Positions 36,501-49,500 of a DNA stretch of 64,000 bases are shown in pieces (within the stretch, counting starts at the first letter, position 1; every line of letters begins with the position of its first letter). The stretch covers positions 3,507,494-3,571,493 of the forward strand of contig LNAC01000009.1 in NCBI GenBank assembly GCA_002007465.1, in the 5' to 3' direction. This DNA is from Ailurus styani. Taxonomy: Eukaryota; Chordata; Mammalia; Carnivora; Ailuridae. A program made the translations under genes and the position numbers. Below the pieces are notes generated by a model. It worked only from the letters and a program-made list of their open reading frames with translations. It had not been told where the DNA came from and did no database searches.

Positions 36501-39500
36501 CTTCTTATTTTGTATTTCTCCAGAAAGCAAAATTAAAATTTCCTTTTGTATTTAAAACAAACAGAAACACACCCTATTCCATGCCTATCTCTGTATCAAC
36601 AAAAGTTTACCTACACATTTTCAGTATTTCTCCATAAAGACATAGGAAATCTCCTTTTTAGACAAAAATAAGAGAAAAATGTTGACTAAATTACCCAAAT
36701 AACAGGAAAAAACAAACTGTAATGGGAACGTTCAAGAAAAGGTCAGGTAAAGGGGTGATCAAAGACACTACAATGGTATGTAGGACTTGTTGTTTACTTA
36801 CTGGGAACTTAAATTGCTAGCAAATACCTTGTTCCTGGGGGTCCCCAGGACAGAGAGGGCCAAAGAAATACTAAGGCTCTTTCATAAGCAAAGGGTCTGT
36901 TCTGAGCGTGAGGTAGAGCCAGCACAAGGCAAAGAGGTCTTGGGATTGTGTAGACATTTCAGGCTGTAAAAGTGGCTTATTTATCCGTGCTTTATCTGAC
37001 ATTTAGGTTTTCAAGTGCTCTGTTGTAAGTCTTGGTTTGTTTCTTTCGTTACAATTTAGATGCGTGGGGCCCTGAGGGTCTTGGCTCTTCTAGAAATCTG
37101 CCTGGATGGGAGTTCATTCCCCCTCGGATGGTGGCCGGGAGAGAGAAGAGCTTGCGTTGTTGGGACGGGGCTCCTAACTGCTTCACAGAGAGGACTCTCC
37201 CGCTCCTTGGCGGGCTGGGTGAGCTCTGGATTTGTCCAAGCACAGAGCCTGCCGAGCTTCTGCTAGACAGAGGGCCTTGCTCTGGCTCCCCTACATTCTT
37301 GCTGCAAATGTAAATTCTATGCTAGCCCTCAAACCAAACCACTTTCCTGCCTCCTCTACCCCCAAGCCTCCATCAAAGTAACTGATTCTCGGGCTTGGTG
37401 CTTCTGTTGGGGACAGACGTGAATTTTCAAAACATGGGATGATCGCTCTAATACCAATCGTCATACCTGACTAAATAACAATGGTTATTTCATTTTTAAA
37501 AATATTTATTTCTTTGAGAGAGAGAGAGAGAGAGAATGCAGGTGGGAAGAGGGGCCAAAGGAGAGGGGAAGCAGACTCCATGCTGAGCAGGCAGCCCGAC
37601 TAGGGGCTCGATCTTGAGATCACGACCTGAGCCAGACCCAAGAGTCAGATGTTTAACCGACTGAGCCACCCAGGCACCCTGGTTATTTCATTCTGTGAGC
37701 AGCAGCTAAAATGCACGGAGGGCATCCTGTCTGTCAGGCCTCGGGGCTGAGCGCTTCACATGGTACCGTCTGAAATGCTCCAAGGACCCTCTTAGGTAGG
37801 AACTTCTAATACTCCCACTTAACAGACAAGGACCTGAAGCTCAGAGATGCTAATAGCTTGTCTAGGGTCACGTCTTGAACATGTGGAACCAAGGTCCATG
37901 CGGGGACAAAGCCTATACTCTTAGCCTAAAGGCAGCACCGCAGCCCCACGGATGGATGGGGGCGGCTGCGAGCAACAGTACTGGAAGAAATCCATAAACG
38001 ACAGAAGTGCTTCGTTTGACATTTAAGACAGAGGGATACTGCGTAGCAGCACACCTGTGTGCAGAATAAATCAGCATTTAATTTCCATCAAATCTTTCTC
38101 AGGTGGCTGAACAGGTTTATGTGTAGCCAGGAAGGGGGAGGAAGCAAGGAGCTGAGAAAGTGCCATGTGACTTTAATGACTCTTTTGTAGCAATGTTTTC
38201 CTTCTTGCCATCTCTTTATGAAGCAGTGATCTTTTATTAGAGCTGCCTTTTCTATTACGGCAAACCCAGAACAAATGGTCATGGCGTCCCTCATCAGCAT
38301 GTAGTCTCCCTTCAAAGTAGCTTTTGCTACAGTTAGAATACAAAGGACCTTGAGTTATAATAATGACCTTGACAGGAACAGACTCTCAAAGGGGTAGGTC
38401 TAATGAAATTAGGCAGACGCTAATGGGATAGAGTGGAACGTGGCCTGAAAGGAAATGGAGAGATTCACTCACGGGAACGATTCCTAATGTGATTAAGTAT
38501 TGACAAGAAGAAGGTAAACAAAGAAAGAAGAAGAGCATTTGGGCTTCAAAGCACAACGAGGGACACAAAGAAAGCCTGAAGGGTTATTCTCTTCTTACAA
38601 AAGCAAATGGGGTAGCAGAGCTACATACCCAGGGAATGAAAACAATGATCTGAGAAATAAACCCAAGCCCGTGGGGGGTGTATACAGCTACCATCTGTGT
38701 TCGACGTCGTCCCCCAAGTTGGAAGAAAAGAGCTTCCTGGCACATCACAGGAATCCTTAAATTTAACACCTCCATTAAATTTTGGAACCATAAAGGTGGG
38801 GAAGATTTCAGAAGGGGATTTGGTAATCTTGGTTTGGATTTTACATTTAAAAAACAGAAGCTGACTCAAATAGAATTATGTTGTTGTTGTTTTTTAGACA
38901 AGACTTACAAAGAGCCTTTGTAATATATAAGAATATAAAGCATATTTTCTCGCTCCTAAAAAGCACAAACAGGTAGAATACAACTTCCTTTCGAGCAAAA
39001 CATGTCTCATAATTATTTGCCCTGGTCTGTATCTTTGGAAACCTGTGTTAAGGTAAAGACAGTAACATGGGTAGAGTTTAATTTGATTTTCATAAAATGT
39101 AGTTGGTTTAGTGGACACAGTGCTGGATTAGAAATCACCTCTGGGTTCCAGTTCCAGATGTGCCACTAACCAGCTGTGTGATCTTGGGCAAGAGACATGT
39201 CTTTCGTTTCTTCATCCATACAACAAAGACACAGATGAGACTAAACGTCTAAAGTCTGTTGTTGCTTTTTTTAAAATAAATTATTTTATTTGGTTGCACC
39301 TTTGGCAAATCTATGGACTTTGTTTCCTTTTTAGTACATTCATAGGGATATCGTGAATATAGTAACTGTTGTTACTAAGTTACCATTACGTGCCAGACAC
39401 TGACCCCGGCACGTAGCATAGGTATTTGTAATCTCCACAACCCATTCCTGGAGTTAGGATCATTGTTCCCAGTTTGTTTATTTTGTCTGTTTTCATTATT

Positions 39501-40462
39501 GTAAACCAGTTTTCAGCTGCTTAAAAAAACCCTCCCCACCCTCAGAGGAACCTGAAGGTCACAGAAGCTCGATTTTCTTCAAGATCACAAAGATGCTCTA
39601 ATTGTTTTGTAATTTCTAAAATTAAATATTTAAATTCTCAGCTTATAAACTTTAGATTATCTGTCTCTTGGTAAATAAATAAGTTAGTTATATATACAGT
39701 TATATGTGTGTGTGTGTGTGTGTGTATGTACATATATATACATATAAAACAGATGAAGTAACAGATGAAGTCAGACAGAAATAAGTCCATTATAAAGCCT
39801 GGTCTGCCTTTCTTGTTTTCCCACAGAAGGCACCTACTTCCACTTCCCGAGGGCCCGGCGCATAGCAGGCACTCAGGAAACAGGCTGACAGGGTCAGAGG
39901 AGGGAGTAAAGGTCATGGCCAAGGATGGGAAGATGTTGCAGTTTTAGGCCATCATGTCCCTCTCTGTGGTGGAGATTAGGAATCTCATAAAACATCAGTT
40001 ATGGTAACCGAGGCTGGGCAGCCTGCTCTGTGCTGTGAAAGATGTGCCCTTGAAAGACACTGTCTCTAGGCCCACAGGTTCCTCTGAAGCCCCAGGAGAT
40101 GACTTACTACCAGTGTTTAGCCCCTTTAACCTTCATCGAGAATCTAGAAAAATCCAAAGGGGCCTCCTTCTGGAAGGGACGACACAGTCCTCTAGTCTAA
40201 ATGAAATCCCCATCTGAAGTTGAACTCTCTCTACAGCATCCTTGCCAAGGTCATGGCCCTCTGGTGGCTGATCTGTGGTGACAGGGAACTGATCACCTCC
40301 CCAGGCACAATGACCCTCCTGATTGTCAAAAAGTCTGATATTATATTAAGTTGAAATCTGTCTTCCCGTCAAATCTTTGTTTCTATATGCAACAAAACTG
40401 GGTTGTCTAAGATTCTTCTTATTTGTTTTGGACACCAAATACTTTTTGAATCAGAAAACATT

Positions 40463-40500
<38 letters not shown>

Positions 40501-43500
40501 AGCATGTCCCTGAGATAGGAGGTGTTGGTTTAAGGTAAAATGTTAGAATCATGATAGGTATTGGCCAAAAAGGAGATTCTTTCTGTGGGTCATTGGATGT
40601 CCACAGACTAATCAGATTTGGGGAAGGCATGAACCCGTCATGCATGACTCACCCTCTGGCTTGCTTGTTCAGAATATATTCCCTCTGCTTGTCCTGAAAA
40701 GAAGGGGTTAATTTTGTAAGGAAAGGAAAACTTTGCTAACCTCAGTGCTGATGACACATTTATCTATAGGGAGTTGACTGGCTGTCACGCATCTCAGAAA
40801 GCCTACAAGTTATGCAAATAAAGACATTTGAAGGAGCAGCTACTCACTAACCATCCACTAGCAAGACACCAGCATCAGTGGAAACCAGCAGGGCCTGGCC
40901 CCAGGGATCCGCACACACGGCTTCATGAGGGAAATTACTGCAGAAACACTGGGGCTCCCAAGGCTGCAATGCAACAAAAGCATCAGAAAGTAAGTGCACC
41001 AGAAAGAATATCCCACGGCTCCTCGGACAGAAATGTCCAGTACACTGCCTGAGACCACAACTTGGGGAGCTAAACGGCCCCTACCTTCAGTTACCTTTCT
41101 TTCTTTGTTTTTTTTCCCCTTATCTTTTAAAAAATATTTTATTTTTAAGTAATCTCTATACCCAACATGGGGCTCGAACTCCTGAACCAGAGATCAAGAG
41201 TTGCGCGCTCCACCAACTAAGCCAGCTAAGCGCCGTTCAGTTACCTTTCTTAAGAAGAAAAGTCTTTCAAATACATATGCAGTAGGGAAAGAGGGAAGGC
41301 ACAGGTTTCTGGCACTGTGACCTATCTCCTCATGTAATAATCTTCCTTGCGAGCAACCGAACCATTGGTAATATCTTCTAAGCAAACGTTTTTCCTTAAT
41401 ACCTGAAGTGGGACCAATTCACATGAGCTCATCACTAAAGGAAGACCCACATAACTCTACAAAAAAAGTCAGATTTGTGTTGCTGATTCAGTAAAATTAT
41501 TAAGTCATATACAAGGCCAGAAGTTGATATTGCCTTAACATAAGAATGCTTACCGACCCACTTAAGGCTACAAAATCTTAAAGAAAAAAATAAATAACAT
41601 GTTTGTAAGAATACGGAAGATGCTGCCTGAAACCTACTCATGCTCCCACATGATGTATTCATAGCACGTGAACTCTTGCCCTTTGTCTCATGCTTGGTTC
41701 GGGCATCAGAGTTAACCCTCCCTTACGGCTGCCCCAGAGCTGCGTGGGGGATGCCTGGAGCCAGGAGGCTTAGCCTCAAAGGACAAAGATGGTTTTGGAG
41801 CTCCTTGGGGACAAGTCAAAGTTTCACATTTGCACTTTCACTCTCAATCACACGTGCTCCCTGGGAGTGGTACAAGACCCTGTGTATGCATGTGTGTGTG
41901 TGCACATGGGTGTGTGTGTGTGCATGCACTGGGTGAGTCCATGTTTGCATACTGAAAATAGAAGTGGTGGCAGTGAGATCACCTGCCAGGGTGTCATTTG
42001 GGATGAGGGTAAATACTGTGTGTATTACTGCTCTCTGAGAAAAGTATGCTGTCCCTTTAAGAAACTCACAAGCCTCAGAAGAAATCTTCTAATTGCTAAG
42101 ATGAGGCTCAGACCGTTCTGGAAAGATCACACAAAGAATGTGAAGACATTTTACAACCTGGAAAGGGCTACACAAGTGCAGGCCATTAATTGGCATGGCA
42201 TTTCCCTAGAAGATGTCTGGAAATTCTGACTTTGTGACTTAGAGCAGGTGGACATGAAGAAGCAAAACCACTATAAAGGCCAACTGGGAGACAGACCCAG
42301 ACGTCTGAGCATCAGGTAACACCATGACATAAAAACCAATTCTTAATAACAAAATGTTCTCTGAGCAGAGAACACAAATTTAGAACACTTAGGCAGAACA
42401 GGGGTTCTTAACCCAGAAGATCTAAGGGTCTTAGAGGATCCAGAGAGTGCTTGGGGAGCCATGGGAAGCCCTGAAATTGTATTCAAAATGTACACATGTG
42501 TCATCCACACATTTTAATGGGCTAACGTATGAGTGTGGGGTGACCACTGCTTTCCTGGGTTCTCAAAGGGGCCGGGGACTCCAGGTTGCCTGAGGACACC
42601 ATGTATGAAGTACCAACGACAGGAACTCAGAGCTGGTCCCACAGAGGCTCCACTCTGAGGATGATGGCATTTGCCACTGTACTGGCCTCTCTTCTGCCAG
42701 GTGAGGGGCTTGGTGTAGACTCTGCAGGGCAAGGATGTGGCCTAAGTGCAGGACTCCCTCCGGGACCCTCTAAGAATGTTATGATGGGTGCCTAGGAGGT
42801 TGACAAAGCCTCTTCTTTGGAAATAAAGCACCCTTGGGAGCAGCATGTGTGACTCTGGCCTCTTCAGAGCCAGCTGCACAGAAGTCCGTGAGAGCCGGTA
42901 GGTCAGTGTTTCTCCAAGGCAGGCCTGGGGCCCACTGGTAGGTTCCGAACAGATAGAAAAAAATCAAAGTTCTTTCTTTGCTCTTCACCGGTGAATAAGT
43001 TACATTCCACAGGCTTTCGTTTTTATGTATGCCTAAAACTTCTTATCAAGAAGGTTACTAAATACTGCTGGAATTTGGTATTTATAGAGTTCTTGGCAAC
43101 ACTGCGGATTCTACCATTCACACGAACGAGCCGATAGTGGGAATTTATGCAACCTTTGGAAAAGATGCTTTGCCATCAGTCTGCTCTTAAATTGGTTGTG
43201 GTTTTCTAGCATCAGTTGTATTTTGAGCTCATCATTTCCCTGAAACCAGACTTTAAAGAGAGTGTAGGTTCTGTAAATCAGATACAAACCATTTCTACCT
43301 TTATCACTAAAGTAAAAGCCATGCATAATTCTTTTGCTTTTATAATGGACACTTCTCTAGTGATGCACCGTTGGTAGGTTTGTTCTGCTTAATGAACTTT
43401 TACATATTTGGAACACGGACATAACTAGGGACATAGAGATTTGTTTACAATACACAGTGAGTTCCTAGGCGCCAATTTGTCGTTTGCTCTTCTCTTCTTG

Positions 43501-46500
43501 ATTAGCACCTCGTTTTTTTCCCAAGGAAAGTGGAAACAAGAAGTAGATACACAGGCCACATTATTTCTGGGGTGACTGAATGAACGATAGATTAAGCAGT
43601 GGTTTCTCAACTGTGGTCCTCTGACCAACAGCATCAGCATCGCCCGGGAGCTTGTTAGAAATGCAGATTCTTTTTTTTTTTTTTTTTTAGGATTTTATTT
43701 ATTTATTTGACAGATAGAGATCACAGGTAGGCAGAGAGGCAGGCAGAGAGCGGAGGAAGCAGGCTCCTTGCTGAGCATGGAGCCTGATTCGGGGTTCGAT
43801 CCCAGGGCCCTGAGATCATGATCTGAGCTGAAGGCAGAGGCTTTAACCCACTGAGCCACCCAGGCACCCAGAAATGCAGATTCTCAGGGCTCACCCCAGA
43901 TCTATTGAATCAGAAATTCAAAAGGGGGTGATTGTAGTACACATAAAAGCTTGAGAAATACAGCCTTAGAGCTTTGTGGAATGTGTCTAGGCACCCCATG
44001 AGAGCTCATGAGAAATGCACAATCTTGACCCCTCCGCAGAGCTGAAGAATCAGAACACGCATTTGGTCAAGACGTACGGGCAATCTGTCTGCACACCAGG
44101 CTTGAGGAACACAGCTCAGCCCTGTCTGCCTCACCAGCCTGCTCTGGGAGCTCTGCTCCCCTTAAGCAGAGGGGAACTGGGGAGCTATGGAAACTGGGAG
44201 CGCTCCCTAAATGCTACTTGACTTTCCTTGGGGTTTTCCCTGGGGACCCTGCAACAGACAAGCTCATCTTCTGCCTGTCCCACAAATCTCTGTCAAAGAA
44301 GTGCAATAACTTCACTCATGACAAAGGACATTCACAGGTGAACTTGAGAGTAGCATCGACTTACTTCTTTTTTACAGATCCCCGAAGCCACCAAGCTTGA
44401 TGGAGCATCCCCTCTCACGATGGACTTCAGTTTCAGTGCCTTATAGAACAGAGATCTCTTTAGTTTGCTACCAGGCAGTAAAAGAACAGCAGTCTCAGCA
44501 ATTGTGATATAAAAATTTTTTTGAATAAAATAGAAGCAATTTTAGACTAAAGTTTCAGGTTCCCACATTGTCCTCTCGCTGAAGCCAAGGAATGCAGCCC
44601 AATGTCCCAGCCCAAATGACCTCCGTCCTGTCTTTTCAACTCATGAGTGTCTCAGGGCAGTGATTCCTATACCGGGAGACTGAAAACATGCCCAGGTCCC
44701 TCCTCAAACTTGATGAATCAGAATCTCAGAAAGCAGAGTCAGGGTGCCTTTAAACAAGGACCCACGTCAGAGAGTCCCTGTCAAAGTGCACCTGTATGGG
44801 CCTAAGTTACTTTTGCCCCTAAGATGTCCTGTGTCACCCTGCTTGGTTCTCTCCTTTGGGTCAGAATCTTAGCTGCAGCTGGCGTGTTGGGACAAGCGAT
44901 CAAGACAGAGAGCTGGGTCACCTCCCAGAACTGAGACATCTAAATGTCACGTGGCAGTGAGGCAAAGCGGGAGTGATTTCCTCCAAAGTCTGGAATAAGA
45001 TGGTAAGTGGGAGCCACCTAACTCTGAGGATTGCTTCCAAGCAGCAGAGTGGGAGCTCGGGTCTGCCTACTCCTGCCAGGGGAGCTGGAGGGGCTTTTCC
45101 TGCATGGGCTCCTCACTCTTCAGAAATTCCTCAGGAGGGAGGCAAATGGTACGTGCTCCCTTGACGAGTGGGAGCCCCACCTGGGCCTTACGGCCTCCTG
45201 CCTGGAGGCAGCGACACTCTGTCTTCAGCAGAAGGCTTTGCTCCTACTCCCACTCGCAAAGAAGCCTGCCTACGTGGTTATCAAAAATCTCACTCGTGGT
45301 TTCCACAGTAATCCTGAGAGAAATCACAGAGCCCCACAGGAGAACACAGACAGGAAACTCTTCGTAGGCAGGCCATGAGCTGTGGATGGGGCTCACCACT
45401 GCACACCTCGCCGAAGAGCTTTCCCAATAAAACCCACCTGCCCTATTCTAACGAACTCTGCCTGGCGGGCTTCCTCTTTCTTCCGTGCGGACTTGGGTGA
45501 TTCTGGTAAGACGTCACTAAAAGATCGTCTATTGAGCATGTTCTAGAAAAGAAAAACAAGTTACGAATTCCAGAAATTTTGTCGAGTCTCATCCTCTGGC
45601 TTCTCCCAACGCACAGTCCTATCTGTCCAAATGCTATCTCAACTTTCTGTACCCGTTCGCTCCACCAGCCTTCACGGAGTGTCCCTCACGGGCCAGGGTT
45701 GTGCTAGATGCCGGGGGTAGAAGGTCAACAGGTGAAGAGCCAGGGTTGCGTCTTGACCAAGAGCATTGGCTTTCAAGTCAAGCACACCAGCAGCTCCAGG
45801 GCTTACTAGCTGCCAACAGTATGAGAGTCACCACCTTGCGCAACTCCAGGGACGCTGTTGGCATAGAGTGCTCCCTCCCCAGCCCCTCCTCCCCACAACA
45901 AGGTGTATGCAATTCTAGCTGAACGGTACCCCCAGAGCTGTGCGACTCCATGGCCTTGGCAGTAATGTTGGGCAAGTGAGTTAATTTCGGAGTCGCAGGG
46001 TCTCTGCATGGCCAACACCCGTCTCCCACGCATGCGATGAAGACTATGTGAGGAGGTGTGTGCAAGGTGCTGGGCACAGTGCTTGGGACACACTCAGTAA
46101 ATGACAGTTCTCTTCCAGGGTGTAGTCAGAGAATGGGCACGCTCCTTCGTCAGCAAGCCCTGACTGTGTGCCCGCCCCTCTGGCACACGTGGGGGGGTGT
46201 GAAACCTGTCCTGGTGCCGTACGGCATAATGGTGGAGACAGACTGAGGAGCTGATTACGTGGTTGGCACATGGGAGAATGTCTATGAAGGGGACGTACAT
46301 ACGGTATCTGAGAGCATCTAAGGGGGGGGGACTTGGCTTCAACGGGGGTTGGGGGGGCTGAGTCAGGCACCCATGCTTCGGCTAGGACCTGAGGGGCACT
46401 GTGTCCTCATCTCGGCACCCTCTCTGCACCCCTCCCTGACTTTAGGGGAAAAAAAGGAATGGACAGATGAGTGATTATGTCTTCCTCTTCAGTGCCCTAG

Positions 46501-49500
46501 GGTTAGTCTTGCCTAATTCCTGAGAGCAGACAGGGTGTACCGGCCAGCCGGAAGTCAAGGGGTACCCTACAAAATGTTGGTGGTCACTGTGCCCAAAGGA
46601 AAGGACCATATGAGCACCAGCTCATTAGGATAATTTCATCTCTGCACGTAAGCACCTGAACCCCGACACCCCATTTATTTACAAGTCTCACTGGCAGTGC
46701 CTTTTGCTGGAGTTTATGAATGCAAGGAGTCTAGGGGAGCCTCCCCATTTGGTCTGTGCTTCCCTGTTAAAGGCAGCACATGCTGGGAACAGCAATGCTA
46801 TCACTCTGGATTAATGAGCCCAGGGAATCTGGTGATCTCACACTGAGTCCGGAGGCCTCCAAGGAGCCCGGGTGCCCCTCAAGTCACTGGGGTGGCACTG
46901 CGCCCCATCAGTGTGGAGATACCTCCAGCCTAGGAAGTGGCTGACACAAAGCAAATCTGCAGTAAATGTAAAGGCTTATTTCAGGTGCCTGAAAATGGGG
47001 TGAGCCAGTAAAACTCCAGAAATTCTTAAAAAGCTCCCAGTCTCTCTCCAAAATCCCGCTTGCCTGTCCCTCAGCTCTATGGCACGGGTAAGGTTGAGTA
47101 GTGCCACCAAGGACAGCCACCCCAAAACAGCACTCTCCAGTTCTCCGGGGACGGAGCATTGATACTCACGCCCCCCAGCCTGCACCTCCTTTTCCACAGG
47201 CCTGGGATTTCTGCAAATCACTTCCCTGCATATGGACGTTCAGTACTCTCTCGTGGTAACAATGAAAGAATGGACGTCAGCCCTGTGGCCACAGTCTGGT
47301 GTTAACAGCAGAGATCGAGGCGACTCTTACACTCTTCTAATGAGGACTCACTGCTAGGACTTGTGTTCTCAACTCAAACCCATGAGAAGGAAAGAAGACC
47401 ATGGACCCGGGGTTACCTTATGCAAATCTGGCATCAAATCCTGGTATAAAGATCGAATCAACATATCCAGAGTACGTCGACGCTTCTGGGCAAATGTTGG
47501 GGTTTCCAAAGTGGCTTTTTCACCATTAATTACTAAAATAAATCAAGTTATAAAGGGAGTTACAAAAATTAACATGCTATTGAAGATTGTTCCTCTCAAG
47601 GATACTCCTCACAGCGAACGCCACCCACTTCCCTAATACTGGTATTACCATTGGCACCACCCTTCCTTCATGGAAGAATGCTTAAAAACTCTCTCAATTT
47701 CTCTGTACAAACCCATAGTCCATAGGTACGTCTGTCTTACCTTTCCTGTTGGACTGTGAACTTCCCGACCAGAGGGTATATCTAATTACTTGAAGATCAC
47801 GCACATGCTGAACCTGCCCCCGTCCACCATTCCTTCCTCCCATCCATCCACTTACCCACCTACCCAACCATCTAAACACGCTCCTCCAACACACGGGCCA
47901 AACCACCAGGATGCCACTCAACAGGATTAAATATATATTCGCTACATTTTGTTAAGAAAAGTAACAACTGCCTAACAGAATACTGGGATTCTTACCCTAA
48001 TGGAAGTTTCTTCTGGGAAAAAGAGCTGGTGGTTAGTGGACTACAGACACTAAGAGGCAGTAAAGTGAACATCCAGGTCCACGTTACAGCACAGAACGGT
48101 AAGTGTGCCTTAGAGTGTCTGGAGCTTGAAGTCAAGGCAGTTTGGGTTTGAATCCCAGCAGTGCTGCCACATTCTTGAGTAAAGTATTTAGCTTCTTGGG
48201 GCCTCATTTTTAACCCTGTAAAATGGACGTAACCATATTTCCTTATAGGGTCATCGTAAGAATTTAAATGATGTAATACATATAAAGAGTTGGCACCATA
48301 GTAGGCCTATCGAACTGAATAAATATGAACTGGTATTTTTCTCATGGGAAGGGCCAAAGGAAGGAGAGTATTCACAGACCGAAAAATGAACTCCTTGGGC
48401 TCAGGCATTTCCTAGATAGGATCTGAGTGCTGGGGGCGAGCTGGGCTCATCTGTGGCAGGACGTCTCTGAAGGAATTTAAACTGCATGCATTTAAGGCAT
48501 GCCTGCTATTTTCTCTAATTCTGTGATTGGGAATTTTTTGTTTGAGGATATTTTCTCTTAGTATCCGGGGGGGGGGCATTTAAAATGACCTGTTTTAGCC
48601 AAATAAGGGGAGAAGTTCAAAAGTCTTGTTGAAATCCTATGTCCTGTTATCTTGAAGTTCCTGCTTGGCCTTCTTCCTCCCTTCTGCTGCATCCACTTTG
48701 AACTCCAAGAGCCGTCAGATCCCTTGGCTTCTACTTTTTCTCTCAGTCCATCAACCCCTCCTGGTTCATCCTGGCTCCATGCTCCAACCCTTTAACACTG
48801 TTCTTCACAGCCACCCCACAGCCCGGGCTCTTCCACTGTATTGATCATGCAGGTTTTCAAATGTAGGTCAAGCCTTTGCTTCATTCCACCCAAGTGTCCC
48901 CAGAGCTCCGAGGGGGCTACTCAAAGTCACTCTGTTGACTGGCTCCATTTAAATCAGCAGATACACTCAGAGGTTGCTGAGTCATCTTTAATCATGATTC
49001 AAGGGCTCCATGCCTGCAGCAGCCCCTTCCCTGCTAGACTGCTTACTTACTTCCTGACCCCCCTGCTTCCAAGACCCTCCCTGTTTCTAGCTGCTAAACC
49101 CACTCTCTGTTGCTGACTCTTTGTTTCAGGTCTGTTTCTTGCTCTCTACCTGTTTCTCTGGACTTGAAACACACGGACCCCCATTTTAAGACACAGGCAA
49201 TTTCACATACAATTTCAGGTCTCTGTCTTGTTCGGAAAACTGGGACTATCTGGCAGCACTGGGGGCATGCCCCTGGATGGGGTTTGCAAGCCAAACATCC
49301 AGCTGTCATAACTAAGGGCTATTCTGGGGAGGGATGCAGCCGAGCTCTTGCAGTTCAGAAGATGGGGGCCCGGGGTCAGGTATTTGGGTATTATTGGTGG
49401 AGCTAAAATGTATACTCACCAGCTAGTGAAGCCTGGATGGTCAGGTTCTGACCTATCCAACCATATCCTATCCATATCCTCTCTGTCGGTCTGTCTTCTC

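Larger units (their letters stand above)
36123..40851. other. GARNL3: GARNL3 intron, 4.7 kb
   Basis: No exon recognised. Contains a reverse Can-SINE (37495), MIR-like stretches (about 37700-37930 minus, 39115-39270 plus, 39360-39480 minus), a TG repeat (39705-39725) and a GA repeat (40465-40496). Confidence 0.6.
40964..44364. other. GARNL3: GARNL3 intron, 3.4 kb
   Basis: Contains reverse Can-SINEs at 41102-41235 and 43672-43869, a GT-rich patch near 41880-41930, and MER5A-type sequence (about 43600-44110). The remainder is unassigned; no exon seen. Confidence 0.6.
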
